This document shows, piece after piece, positions 34,740-43,618 of a DNA stretch of 60,313 bases (position 1 is the stretch's first letter; each line of letters begins with the position of its first letter). Below the pieces are notes generated by a model that searched no databases, was not told the origin of the DNA, and was given only the letters and a program-made list of their open reading frames with translations. Source of the stretch: CAZHSN01 sp964535125. Lineage in GTDB: Bacteria > Armatimonadota > HRBIN16. Location: contig CAZHSN010000001.1 of the NCBI GenBank assembly GCA_964535125.1, positions 1-60,313 of the forward strand, read 5' to 3'. A program made the translations under genes and the position numbers.

Positions 34740-36533
34740 ATGCCAACCATGACCGGAGCTCAGGTTCTGCTGGAGTGCCTGAAGCGTGAGGGAGTGTCGG
34801 TTATCTTCGGATATCCGGGTGGCGCGCTGCTGCCAGTGTATGACGCTCTGTATAACTATCAGGACATACAGCACGTCCTGGTTCGCCATGAACAGGGCGC
34901 GGCCCACATGGCCGATGGATACGCCCGTGTGACGGGTGATGTGGGCGTATGTCTTGCGACCTCTGGTCCGGGGGCAACCAACCTGGTCACCGGCATTGCG
35001 AACGCCATGATGGATTCCATACCCTTGGTGGCGATCACCGGACAGGTGCGCAGCGCCAATCTGGGCAAGGATGCCTTCCAAGAAGCGGATGCCATCGGTA
35101 TCTCCACGCCCATCACCAAGCAGAACTATCTGGTGCGTCGAGCCGAAGACATCCCCCGGATCGTTGCGGAGGCGTTCTATATTGCCCGCGCCGGACGCCC
35201 AGGGCCTGTGTTAATCGATCTTCCATCGGATGTCAGTGGGGCAAGCATTGACTGGGATCCGTCTAAATACAGCAAAACCGTAGATATACCGACGTACAAA
35301 CCGACGACCAAAGGACATCCGCTGCAGATCAAGAAAGCAGCACAGGCAATCGCCGAAGCGCAGCGTCCGGTCATCTATGCGGGCGGCGGTGTGATCGCCT
35401 CGGGGGCTACACCCGAGTTAACACGGCTGTCGGAGATATCCGATATCCTGGTCACCACGACACTTCTGGGCAAAGGAGCGATTGATGAGACACATCGCAA
35501 CTGCCTGGGCATGCTGGGTATGCATGGTTCCGCGTATGCCAACCATGCCGTCCATCACTGCGATCTGCTGATCGCGGTGGGTGCTCGATTTGATGACCGA
35601 GTGACGGGAAAAGTGGATCAGTTCGCCCCGAACGCCCGGATCATCCATATCGATATCGATCCGGCCGAGATCAGCAAGATCAAGGCAGCGGAGATCCCCA
35701 TCGTGGGTGATGCCAAACTGGTGCTTCAGGAACTGTTACAGCACGTGAAGCCCCGACAGAATTCAGAATGGAACGCTCAGATCATGCGATGGAAAGAGCG
35801 GTTTCCATTCTCCTATCCGGGAGAAGCCGATAAGCTGCGCGCGGAAGCGGTGATCGAAGAGCTGTGGAGGCTTACCGATGGCCAGGCGATTGTCACCACT
35901 GATGTGGGACAGCACCAGATGTGGGCCGCTCAGTTCTTTCAGACGCGCGGGCCTCGGCAGTTCGTGACCTCCGGCGGATTGGGGACCATGGGATACGGCT
36001 TGCCTGCCGCGATCGGCGCTCAGTTCGGAAGGCCGAATGAGCGCGTGTTGTGCATATCCGGTGATGGTTCGTTCCAGATGTGCGTTCAGGAACTGATGAC
36101 AGCGGTGGTGTACAAGCTGCCGATCGTGATCGCCATTATGAACAACCGAACCCTGGGAATGGTGCGGCAGTGGCAAGAGCTATTCTGGCAGGAGCATTAC
36201 AGTCATGTCAGTTTGGAGGCATCGCCGGACTTTGTCAAACTCGCCGAGGCGTATGGCGCTGTCGGGTTGCGCGTGGAAACGCCAGATGATCTGCAGGGAG
36301 CGCTGGAGCAGGCTCTGGCGGTACGGGACGTGCCTGTCGTCATCGACATTACGGTGCCTACCAGCGGCAAGGTGTACCCGATGATACCCGCCGGACAAAG
36401 CGTGCATCAGATGATGCTGCGCGAAGACGAGATCCCGGTGGAACCAAGTGTCGACATGGACAGCTCGCGATGGTCGTTCGCCGACGATGACGAAGTGCTC
36501 GCCGGACTGCTGGACGAAGGGAAAGGGAAGTGA
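34740..36533 (+). CDS. ilvB: Acetolactate synthase large (catalytic) subunit
   Basis: 597 aa TPP- and FAD-dependent enzyme that condenses two pyruvates, or pyruvate with 2-oxobutyrate, at the first common step of Val/Leu and Ile synthesis. Motifs are FGYPGGALLPVYDAL, HEQGAAHMADGYAR (catalytic Glu), ATSGPGATNLVTG, and the TPP site GDGSFQMC...NNRTLGMVRQWQ. An AAAAGGAGG site precedes the ATG. It is the first gene behind the T-box leader. The small subunit ilvN follows with a 4-bp GTGA overlap. Confidence 0.97.
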   Translation: MPTMTGAQVLLECLKREGVSVIFGYPGGALLPVYDALYNYQDIQHVLVRHEQGAAHMADGYARVTGDVGVCLATSGPGATNLVTGIANAMMDSIPLVAITGQVRSANLGKDAFQEADAIGISTPITKQNYLVRRAEDIPRIVAEAFYIARAGRPGPVLIDLPSDVSGASIDWDPSKYSKTVDIPTYKPTTKGHPLQIKKAAQAIAEAQRPVIYAGGGVIASGATPELTRLSEISDILVTTTLLGKGAIDETHRNCLGMLGMHGSAYANHAVHHCDLLIAVGARFDDRVTGKVDQFAPNARIIHIDIDPAEISKIKAAEIPIVGDAKLVLQELLQHVKPRQNSEWNAQIMRWKERFPFSYPGEADKLRAEAVIEELWRLTDGQAIVTTDVGQHQMWAAQFFQTRGPRQFVTSGGLGTMGYGLPAAIGAQFGRPNERVLCISGDGSFQMCVQELMTAVVYKLPIVIAIMNNRTLGMVRQWQELFWQEHYSHVSLEASPDFVKLAEAYGAVGLRVETPDDLQGALEQALAVRDVPVVIDITVPTSGKVYPMIPAGQSVHQMMLREDEIPVEPSVDMDSSRWSFADDDEVLAGLLDEGKGK

Positions 36534-37033
36534 CGACGATGGATACCAAGCAGCATATCATCACCGCGCTGGTGTTGAACCAGTCCGGTGTGTTGGCGCG
36601 CATCGCGGGTCTGTTCGCCCGGCGAGGGTTCAACATCGAGTCGCTCGCTGTTTCGGTCACTGAGGATCCGGAGATATCCCGTATGACCATCGTTGCGGTG
36701 GGTGACGACAGTGTGCTGGAGCAGATCGTGAAGCAGCTGAGCAAGCTGATCGACGTGATGCGAGTGGTCGACTACGCCGATCTGCCGGCCGTGCAGCGGG
36801 AACTGGCGCTGGTGAAGGTGGGCGTACAGCCGGAGCAGCGTGCCGAGGTTATTCAACTGGTCGACGTATTCCGGGGCAAAATCATCGACGTGAGCGAGAA
36901 GAACATGCTGATCGAACTCACGGGAGGACCGGAAAAGATCGATGCATTTGCGGAACTCATGGGACCTTACGGCGTGCGTGAACTGGCCCGTACCGGAGTG
37001 ATCGCCATGGCGCGTGGTCAGCGAACCGCATAG
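36530..37033 (+). CDS. ilvN: Acetolactate synthase small (regulatory) subunit
   Basis: 167 aa, typical of IlvN/IlvH. It activates the large subunit and confers feedback inhibition by valine. An N-terminal ACT domain is visible (VLNQSGVLARIAGLFARRGFNIESLAVSVTEDP), then the C-terminal domain (LALVKVGV, GKIIDVSEKNMLIELTGGPEKIDAF). The GTG at 36530 overlaps the ilvB stop; an ATG at 36539 is the alternative. Confidence 0.96.
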   Translation: MTTMDTKQHIITALVLNQSGVLARIAGLFARRGFNIESLAVSVTEDPEISRMTIVAVGDDSVLEQIVKQLSKLIDVMRVVDYADLPAVQRELALVKVGVQPEQRAEVIQLVDVFRGKIIDVSEKNMLIELTGGPEKIDAFAELMGPYGVRELARTGVIAMARGQRTA

Positions 37034-37037
37034 TGAC

Positions 37038-37304
37038 ATGGATCGATTGAGTGGCGCTGTTGTCGCTGGATGCCTGCTGGTTTCGGCCTGCGGCGTCACT
37101 CTGGCGCTTGTGGTACACCGGTTGCGTTCCATTGGGTTTCTGATCACCTTGGTCGGGCTGGTCGCCGCGGGCTGGTGGTTTTTGTCCCAGTGGTTTGGCG
37201 ACTGGATCGGCACAGACCGCGTGCTATATACCGTGGTCATCGCAGGCGGAGGCGCGGTACTGGGTGCGGCGCTGCGCCTGGTATCGCGTCGGGTGATGCG
37301 GTGA
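37038..37304 (+). CDS. Small membrane protein of unknown function in the ilv-leu operon
   Basis: 88 aa with three hydrophobic segments (SGAVVAGCLLVSACGVTLALVV, IGFLITLVGLVAAGWWFL, VLYTVVIAGGGAVLGAALRLV) and a basic C-terminus (SRRVMR). It lies 4 bp after ilvN and 51 bp before leuA. The ATG at 37038 is chosen over a GTG at 37014 that would overlap ilvN, but neither has a strong ribosome binding site. I recognise no family. Position in the operon suggests coregulation with branched-chain amino acid synthesis, nothing more. Confidence 0.55.
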   Translation: MDRLSGAVVAGCLLVSACGVTLALVVHRLRSIGFLITLVGLVAAGWWFLSQWFGDWIGTDRVLYTVVIAGGGAVLGAALRLVSRRVMR

Positions 37305-37355
37305 TCACTAAGGGGCGCGTCTGCGTACAGAGATACAGAGAAAGGCGGCAGATAG

Positions 37356-38924
37356 ATGGCAATCGATAGAGTCTATGTATTCGATACCACCCTGCGGGAT
37401 GGAGAACAGAGTCCGGGCGCCAGCCTGAACGTCGAGGAAAAACTGGATATCGCACGTCAGCTGGAGAAACTGGGTGTGGATGTCATTGAGGCCGGTTTTC
37501 CCATCAGTTCACCTGGCGACTGGCGCTCGGTAAACGAAGTATCTAAAGTCATCCGCGATGCGACGATCTGCGGACTGACACGGGCGGTGGAGAAGGACAT
37601 TCTGGTGGCTGCCGAGGCGCTGGCTCCGGCCAAGCGCAAGCGTATCCACACAGGCCTCGGCGTGTCGGATGTGCATCTGCAGTATAAACTGAGGTTGTCG
37701 CGTGAACAGGCGATCGATAAGGGGGTGGCGGCTGTCAAGCTGGCCCGCGGGCTGGCCGATGAGGTCGAATATTTCCTGGAAGATGCCGGCCGTGCAGACC
37801 CGGACTATATCTGTCAGGTAGTGGAAGCTGTGATAAGTGCCGGAGCCACGGTGATCAATGTGCCCGACACAACCGGTTATGCCATTCCAGAAGAGTTCGG
37901 GGCTTTGATCGCCAACATCACCGGCCGCGTGCCCAACGTTGACAAGGCGGTTATATCGGTACACTGCCATAACGACCTGGGGCTGGCCACAGCCAACGCA
38001 CTTGCCGGGATCCGCAATGGCGCGCGACAGGTGGAGGTCACCATCAACGGCATCGGCGAGCGGGCGGGCAATACCGCTTTGGAAGAGGTGGTGATGGCGC
38101 TGAAGACACGGGAAGGTCTGTTTGGCGTCACCACGAACATCAACACACGTGAGATCTTCAAGACCAGCCGCATGGTCAGTAATCTGACCGGCATTCTGGT
38201 GCAGCCGAACAAAGCGATCGTCGGCGCGAATGCATTTGCCCATTCGTCGGGCATACATCAGGACGGCGTGCTTAAAGAGCGCACCACATACGAGATCATC
38301 GATCCCCGTGATGTGGGCATCCAGGAGAGCCGTATCATCCTCACGGCTCGAAGCGGCCGGCACGGTGTGAAACACCGGTTAGAGGAACTGGGGTTCCAAC
38401 TGGATGGCGACAGGTTTGAGGATGTCTATCAACGCTTCCTGAACGTAGCCGACAAAAAGAAACAGGTATACGACGAGGACCTTGAAGCCATCGTTGCCGA
38501 TGCCTCGTCCACCGTGGTGCAGACGTGGGACCTGGTGCAGGTTCAGGCGCTCTGCGGCAACACCGTCGTGCCGACATCCACGGTGAAGCTGCGGCATGCC
38601 AGCGGTACGGAAACCGTCAACAGCGCTATTGGCACCGGTCCGGTGGACGCTGCATATTCGGCCATCAACCGCGTGTTCAACGTAGAGGCGGAACTGCAGG
38701 AGTTCTCGATACAAGCCGTCACCGAAGGCATCGACGCCATGGCTGAGGTAAGCGTTCGTGTGGCGTCGCAGCAGGGTGATGTTTTCTCTGGTCGTGCGGC
38801 GGCTACTGACATTGTCGTCGCAAGCGCTCTGGCATATGTCCAGGCGTTGAACAAACTGATGGACCAACGCAGCGGAGTCAACCGTCGAGGCGCGGCTGAT
38901 GACTCGGCTGGCGTATCACTATAG
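37356..38924 (+). CDS. leuA: 2-isopropylmalate synthase
   Basis: 522 aa. It joins acetyl-CoA and 2-oxoisovalerate at the first committed step of leucine synthesis. The HMGL-type barrel shows FDTTLRDGEQSPGASL, CHNDLGLATANAL (metal His) and NGIGERAGNTALEEVVMAL; the C-terminal allosteric dimer domain binds leucine. AAAGGCGG precedes the ATG. It differs from the downstream citramalate synthase, which has the same fold. Confidence 0.96.
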   Translation: MAIDRVYVFDTTLRDGEQSPGASLNVEEKLDIARQLEKLGVDVIEAGFPISSPGDWRSVNEVSKVIRDATICGLTRAVEKDILVAAEALAPAKRKRIHTGLGVSDVHLQYKLRLSREQAIDKGVAAVKLARGLADEVEYFLEDAGRADPDYICQVVEAVISAGATVINVPDTTGYAIPEEFGALIANITGRVPNVDKAVISVHCHNDLGLATANALAGIRNGARQVEVTINGIGERAGNTALEEVVMALKTREGLFGVTTNINTREIFKTSRMVSNLTGILVQPNKAIVGANAFAHSSGIHQDGVLKERTTYEIIDPRDVGIQESRIILTARSGRHGVKHRLEELGFQLDGDRFEDVYQRFLNVADKKKQVYDEDLEAIVADASSTVVQTWDLVQVQALCGNTVVPTSTVKLRHASGTETVNSAIGTGPVDAAYSAINRVFNVEAELQEFSIQAVTEGIDAMAEVSVRVASQQGDVFSGRAAATDIVVASALAYVQALNKLMDQRSGVNRRGAADDSAGVSL

Positions 38925-38935
38925 TGGGGGACAGT

Positions 38936-40210
38936 ATGGGACAGACAATCACACAGAAGATCCTGGCCGCCCATGCGGGCCGGGATGCGGTGGAAGCCGG
39001 CGAACTGATCACCATCAAACTGGATTTCGTTCACGGTAATGACATCACCGCGCCGATCGCCATCCGGCAGTTCGCGAAAATGGGCGTGGAGAAAGTATTT
39101 GATGTGGAGCGGGTCGGGCTGGTACCAGACCACTCGCTGCCGGCAAAGGATATCGCCAGTGCGGCGCTGGCCAAGGAGATGCGTGAGTTCGCCCGGCAGC
39201 AGGGCATTCCGCATCACTTCGAAGTGGGGCGGATGGGTATTGAGCACTCGTTGCTGCCCGATGAAGGATTGGTGCTGCCAGGAGACGGCACAATCGGCGC
39301 GGGCTCGCATACATGCACCTACGGCGCGCTGGGCGCTTTCAGTCAAGGCGTGGGCTCAACCGACCTTGCCGGTGCGATGGCGCTGGGTGAGACGTGGCTG
39401 CGCGTACCGGATCAGGTGAAGTTCGTGTTTACTGGAACCCGGAAACCGTGGGTCGGCGGCAAGGACCTTATCCTGTACGTCATCGGATTGATCGGCGTTG
39501 ACGGAGGGCTGAACCGTACCCTGGAGTTCACCGGTGAGGTGATTGAGTCTCTTCCGATGTATGGTCGCTTTACCATGGCCAACATGGCGATTGAGGCGGG
39601 TGCGGACAACGGCATCATCGCTCCGGACGCGATAACCGAGGAATACGTAAGGCCGCGTGCCAAAAGATCATATCGCTTCTACCAGAGTGATGCCGATGCG
39701 GTGTACCAGAACGTTTACGAGATCGACTGCAATACAATGGAGCCGCAGATCGCCTATCCCTTCCTGCCGGAGAACACCCATCCGGTCAGTGAAGCCGCGG
39801 CGTCCGATATCCGCATCGATCAGGTGGTCATCGGTTCCTGTACCAACGGACGCATAGAGGATCTGCGCGAGGCTTGCGAGATCCTGCGCGGCCATACAGT
39901 GCATCCGGATGTGCGGCTGGTGGTATTCCCCGGTACCCAGGCGATCTATCTGCAGGCGATGCAGGAGGGGTTGGTTCAGCAGATTATCGAGTCGGGCGGA
40001 TCCTTCAACACACCCACGTGCGGACCCTGTCTGGGAGGGCATTTGGGCGTTCTGGCGCCAGGTGAGCGGTGTGTTTCCACCACAAACCGCAATTTCAAGG
40101 GGCGCATGGGGCATCATACTTCAGAGGTCTTTCTCGCCAATCCGGCAGTTGCGGCTGCGTCGGCCGTGAAGGGCCGTATCGCACATCCCGAGGAGGTTGT
40201 CAACGCATGA
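38936..40210 (+). CDS. leuC: 3-isopropylmalate dehydratase large subunit
   Basis: 424 aa, the length of the bacterial/archaeal type. With LeuD it isomerises 2- to 3-isopropylmalate using a [4Fe-4S] cluster. Cluster cysteines are in GSCTNGR and in CGPCLGGH; TVGDSHTCTYGA-like GAGSHTCTYGALGAF is also visible. The ATG at 38936 follows GGGGGACAG; an upstream GTG overlapping the leuA stop (38924) is possible. Its stop overlaps the leuD start as ATGA. Confidence 0.96.
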   Translation: MGQTITQKILAAHAGRDAVEAGELITIKLDFVHGNDITAPIAIRQFAKMGVEKVFDVERVGLVPDHSLPAKDIASAALAKEMREFARQQGIPHHFEVGRMGIEHSLLPDEGLVLPGDGTIGAGSHTCTYGALGAFSQGVGSTDLAGAMALGETWLRVPDQVKFVFTGTRKPWVGGKDLILYVIGLIGVDGGLNRTLEFTGEVIESLPMYGRFTMANMAIEAGADNGIIAPDAITEEYVRPRAKRSYRFYQSDADAVYQNVYEIDCNTMEPQIAYPFLPENTHPVSEAAASDIRIDQVVIGSCTNGRIEDLREACEILRGHTVHPDVRLVVFPGTQAIYLQAMQEGLVQQIIESGGSFNTPTCGPCLGGHLGVLAPGERCVSTTNRNFKGRMGHHTSEVFLANPAVAAASAVKGRIAHPEEVVNA

Positions 40211-40716
40211 GTACCCACATCCATATACGGGGAACCGTTCACAAATACGGCGATGATGTCGATACCGACGTGATCATTCCCGCCCGCTATCTCAACTCCT
40301 CGGACGGCGATGAACTGGCGAAGCATGCGCTGGAAGATCTGGACGCCACGTTTGCACAGAGGGTGCAGCAGGGTGACGTGCTGGTCGCTGGCGATAACTT
40401 CGGTTGCGGTTCCAGCCGCGAGCACGCACCGCTGGCAATCAAACATGCGGGTGTATCCTGCGTGGTCGCCAACACATTTGCCCGAATCTTCTTCCGAAAC
40501 GCCATCAACATAGGCCTTCCGGTTTGCGTGTGTCCCGAGGCTGTGGCCAACGCGGAATCAGGTGACGACTTGGAGGTGGATATCGTGACCGGTGTCGTCA
40601 TCAACCACACGAAGGGAACGAGGCACCAGGCGGCGCCGTATCCCGAGAAGATGCGGCAACTGATCACTGCAGGCGGCTTGGTGAACTACGTCCGAGCACG
40701 TGTGGGCGCAAGCTAA
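40207..40716 (+). CDS. leuD: 3-isopropylmalate dehydratase small subunit
   Basis: 169 aa. It forms the swivel domain of the isomerase. Motifs are DVDTDVIIPARYL, DNFGCGSSREHAP and NTFARIFFRNAINIGLP. The GAGGAGG site inside the end of leuC and the ATGA overlap fix the start at 40207. Confidence 0.96.
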   Translation: MSTHIHIRGTVHKYGDDVDTDVIIPARYLNSSDGDELAKHALEDLDATFAQRVQQGDVLVAGDNFGCGSSREHAPLAIKHAGVSCVVANTFARIFFRNAINIGLPVCVCPEAVANAESGDDLEVDIVTGVVINHTKGTRHQAAPYPEKMRQLITAGGLVNYVRARVGAS

Positions 40717-40747
40717 CAGGCAACGCATTCCTGACGGACGCATGGAC

Positions 40748-40765
40748 GGGGCGCCGCAGCGCCCC
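40748..40765 (+). other. GC-rich hairpin between leuD and the P-II gene
   Basis: GGGGCGC, loop CGCA, GCGCCCC: a 7-bp stem in the 72-bp spacer. No T-run follows, so it is not a clear terminator; it may be a processing or stability element. Confidence 0.35.
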
Positions 40766-40788
40766 GGAGACCTTACGGAGGTACATCG

Positions 40789-41127
40789 GTGAAACGGGTG
40801 GAGTGTATCATACGCCCCATCAAAATCGACGAGGTGAAAGAGGCTCTCGAGGAGATCGGGATCAACGGCCTCACTGTCACCGATGTGCGAGGGTACGGAC
40901 GGCAGAGGGGGCGTACAGAGCGATTCCGGGGCAACACCTATACGGTCAACTTCCTGCCCAAACTCAAGGTCGAGGTGGTGGTTCGCGACGAACAGGTCGA
41001 CGATGTTGTCGAGGCGATCCTGACGGCCGCGCGCACCGGTGAGATCGGTGACGGGAAGGTGTTTATCTCGACTGTGGAGGAGGCGTTACGCATCCGAACA
41101 GGCGAACGAGGAGAATCGGCTCTCTAG
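40789..41127 (+). CDS. glnB: P-II nitrogen regulatory protein (GlnB/GlnK)
   Basis: 112 aa, exactly the family length. Trimeric P-II proteins bind ATP/ADP and 2-oxoglutarate and control transporters and enzymes through the T-loop. Visible are VECIIRPIKIDEVKEAL, GYGRQRG...RFRGNTY with the uridylylation site Tyr51, LPKLKVEVVV and TGEIGDGKVFI. The GTG start follows ACGGAGG. It lies in the ilv-leu operon, away from amtB or glnA. The GlnD gene at 16638 could modify it. GlnB versus GlnK cannot be decided. Confidence 0.95.
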   Translation: MKRVECIIRPIKIDEVKEALEEIGINGLTVTDVRGYGRQRGRTERFRGNTYTVNFLPKLKVEVVVRDEQVDDVVEAILTAARTGEIGDGKVFISTVEEALRIRTGERGESAL

Positions 41128-41145
41128 GGCCGTTAAGGAGACACG

Positions 41146-42729
41146 ATGAACCGTATAGAGATATTCGACACGACGCTGCGTGATGGCGCACAAGGCGAGT
41201 TCGTCAATCTGTCGCTTCAAGACAAAATCCGTATCGCTCAGCGCCTGGATGATTTCGGGGTCGACACGATCGAAGGCGGCTGGCCCTTCAGCAACGAGAG
41301 CGCTCGGGAGTTTTTTGAGAAGGCGCACCGGATGAGTTGGAGACACGCCCGGTTGTGTGCTTTCGGCAGTACCCGCAAGCCGCAGGTGTCGGCTGATGAA
41401 GACGGCAACCTGCGCGCCTTGCTGGATACACAAGCGCCGGTGGTGTCACTGTTTGGCAAGTGCTGGGATCTTCACGTTACACATGCGTTGCGGGTGTCGC
41501 TGGAACAGAACCTGCATATGATCTATGACTCCGTCGCGTATCTGGCAACGCAGGGGCGTCGCGTCATATTTGACGCGGAGCACTTTTTCGACGGGTATAA
41601 GGCCAATCCCGCGTATGCGCTGAAGGCTATCCAATCAGCGGTCGATGCGGGCGCGGACACAGTGGTGCTGTGTGACACAAATGGCGGCAGTCTCCCCGGT
41701 GAGGTGAGCCGGATTGTTCAGGCTGTGGCGGCGACTGTGAAGACGCCGCTCGGCATTCATGCCCATAACGACTCGGAGTGCGCAGTGGCTAACTCGCTCG
41801 AGGCGATCTCTGCAGGTTGTACGCATGTACAAGGCACTATCAACGGGTTGGGGGAGCGTACAGGGAATGCGAATCTTTGCTCCATCATTCCCGCACTCGT
41901 GCTGAAAATGGGGTTGTCGTGTCACGCAGCCGCCCGGCTGGATCATCTCACTTCACTCAGTCACTTTGTCGCGGATCTGGTGAACATGCCGCATGTGCAC
42001 AGCCAGCCATATGTGGGGCGCAGCGCGTTCGCACACAAAGGCGGTGTACATGCGGATGCGGTGATGAAGCATGGCAAGACATATGAACACATCCCGCCAG
42101 AGTTAGTAGGTAATAACCGCCGCATTCTGGTTTCGGAGATGGCCGGCGGGGCGACCGTACTGCATCACGCCGCGAACCTGTCACTCACATTGGACAAGTC
42201 ATCCCCTGAAGTCAAGAAGGTGCTGGGAAAAGTCGTTCAGCTGGAAAACAAGGGGTGGTCCTTCGAAGGTGCGGAAGCCTCTTTTGAACTGCTTCTGATG
42301 CAGCAAGTGGGTATGTACCGCAAACTGTTCGATCTGCAGGGCTTTCGCGTTATCGTGGAGAAGCGCGGTGAATCTGGTGATGTCATCACCGAGGCTACCG
42401 TTAAGATATCGGTCAACGATGAGGTCATGCTGACCGTGGCTGAAGGGGATGGGCCCGTGCATGCACTGGACTCTGCACTGAGGCAAGCGCTGCTCCGCTT
42501 CTATCCGGAGTTGGGTGAGATCCGACTGAGCGACTTCAAGGTGCGCGTAGTGAACGTCGGTGTGGGAACGGCCGCCAAGGTGCGTGTGAACGTCGAGTCA
42601 GAGGGCTTCGGCGCGAACTGGAGTACTGTAGGCGTCTCCACCAATATCATCGAGGCCTCATGGGATGCGCTGGTGCAGAGCATCGAATACGGGCTGTTGC
42701 AGGCCTCGCAGCGGGCTAATCAGGCATGA
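41146..42729 (+). CDS. cimA: Citramalate synthase
   Basis: 527 aa. CimA joins pyruvate and acetyl-CoA to (R)-citramalate, the threonine-independent way to 2-oxobutyrate and isoleucine; LeuCD and LeuB act next. The motifs FDTTLRDGAQGEFVNLS, DTIEGGWPFSN, HAHNDSECAVANSLEA and NGLGERTGNANLCSIIP are typical of the CimA type rather than LeuA (NGIGERAGN). SD AAGGAG precedes the ATG. It is 18 bp after the P-II gene. Confidence 0.94.
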   Translation: MNRIEIFDTTLRDGAQGEFVNLSLQDKIRIAQRLDDFGVDTIEGGWPFSNESAREFFEKAHRMSWRHARLCAFGSTRKPQVSADEDGNLRALLDTQAPVVSLFGKCWDLHVTHALRVSLEQNLHMIYDSVAYLATQGRRVIFDAEHFFDGYKANPAYALKAIQSAVDAGADTVVLCDTNGGSLPGEVSRIVQAVAATVKTPLGIHAHNDSECAVANSLEAISAGCTHVQGTINGLGERTGNANLCSIIPALVLKMGLSCHAAARLDHLTSLSHFVADLVNMPHVHSQPYVGRSAFAHKGGVHADAVMKHGKTYEHIPPELVGNNRRILVSEMAGGATVLHHAANLSLTLDKSSPEVKKVLGKVVQLENKGWSFEGAEASFELLLMQQVGMYRKLFDLQGFRVIVEKRGESGDVITEATVKISVNDEVMLTVAEGDGPVHALDSALRQALLRFYPELGEIRLSDFKVRVVNVGVGTAAKVRVNVESEGFGANWSTVGVSTNIIEASWDALVQSIEYGLLQASQRANQA

Positions 42730-42730
42730 G

Positions 42731-43618
42731 ATGCGCCGGGTAGTCGTTGCCCGCTCAGCGGGATTCTGTTTCGGGGTGCGCAGGGCGGTGGAAATGGTCG
42801 AAACCGCCCGGAGCACCTTGAACGGTCCAATTACGACGCTAGGGCCGATTATCCATAATGCCCAGGTGGCCGAGCGCCACAGGAATGCAGGTATCCACAC
42901 TGCCTCAAGCCTGTCTGAGGTAACCGATGGGACGGTGGTATTCAGCGCTCATGGGGTCTCACCGGTGATCAAACAGGAAGCGGCGGCGCGAGGTCTGCAA
43001 ATCATTGACGTCTGCTGTCCATTCGTAGAGAAACTGCATCGCATCGTGCGACAGATGGCAGCGAACGGTTATCACATCGTACTGGTGGGCGATGTCGGCC
43101 ATACCGAAGTGGTGGGCACCTTGGGCGCCATTGAGGACGCGGGAGGACACGCCACGGTAGTCAGCAGCGTGGATGAGCTGCGGATGCGCCAAATCCCGCG
43201 CCGGGTGGGACTGGTTGCCCAGACCACGCAACACCCACGGCTTCTCAGCGATATTGCTGCGGCGTTGATTCCGCAATGTGCCGAGGTGCATGTACACAAC
43301 ACGATCTGCAATGCGACACATGAACTGCAGGAATCTGCACGCCGACTGGCAGAGTGCGTTGAGATGGTCGTTGTGGTGGGTGGGCGCAACAGCGCAAACG
43401 CCCGCCGGCTGTTTGAGATCTGCGTCTCGCAGGGTGTTCCCGCTTACCATATCGAAACCGCAGATGAGATAGATGAGCAATGGCTGCATCAGATACAGAT
43501 CATTGGCGTAACGGCAGGAGCTTCAACGCCGGATGATGTGATTGACGCAGTGGTACGGCGCTTGACGAACGGATCGGAACGCCTGGAGACAGTGGAACGA
43601 TGGCCACAGACGGATTGA
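42731..43618 (+). CDS. ispH: 4-hydroxy-3-methylbut-2-enyl diphosphate reductase
   Basis: 295 aa iron-sulfur enzyme at the last step of the MEP isoprenoid pathway, making IPP and DMAPP. The three cluster cysteines are visible: Cys13 (GFCFGV), Cys96 (DVCCPFV) and Cys193 (NTICNAT). His74 (AHGVS), His124 and Glu126 (GHTEV) complete the active site. The ATG at 42731 is the only start that leaves the conserved N-terminus as usual; it lies 1 bp past the cimA stop. Its 3' end overlaps the next gene by 19 bp. Confidence 0.95.
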   Translation: MRRVVVARSAGFCFGVRRAVEMVETARSTLNGPITTLGPIIHNAQVAERHRNAGIHTASSLSEVTDGTVVFSAHGVSPVIKQEAAARGLQIIDVCCPFVEKLHRIVRQMAANGYHIVLVGDVGHTEVVGTLGAIEDAGGHATVVSSVDELRMRQIPRRVGLVAQTTQHPRLLSDIAAALIPQCAEVHVHNTICNATHELQESARRLAECVEMVVVVGGRNSANARRLFEICVSQGVPAYHIETADEIDEQWLHQIQIIGVTAGASTPDDVIDAVVRRLTNGSERLETVERWPQTD

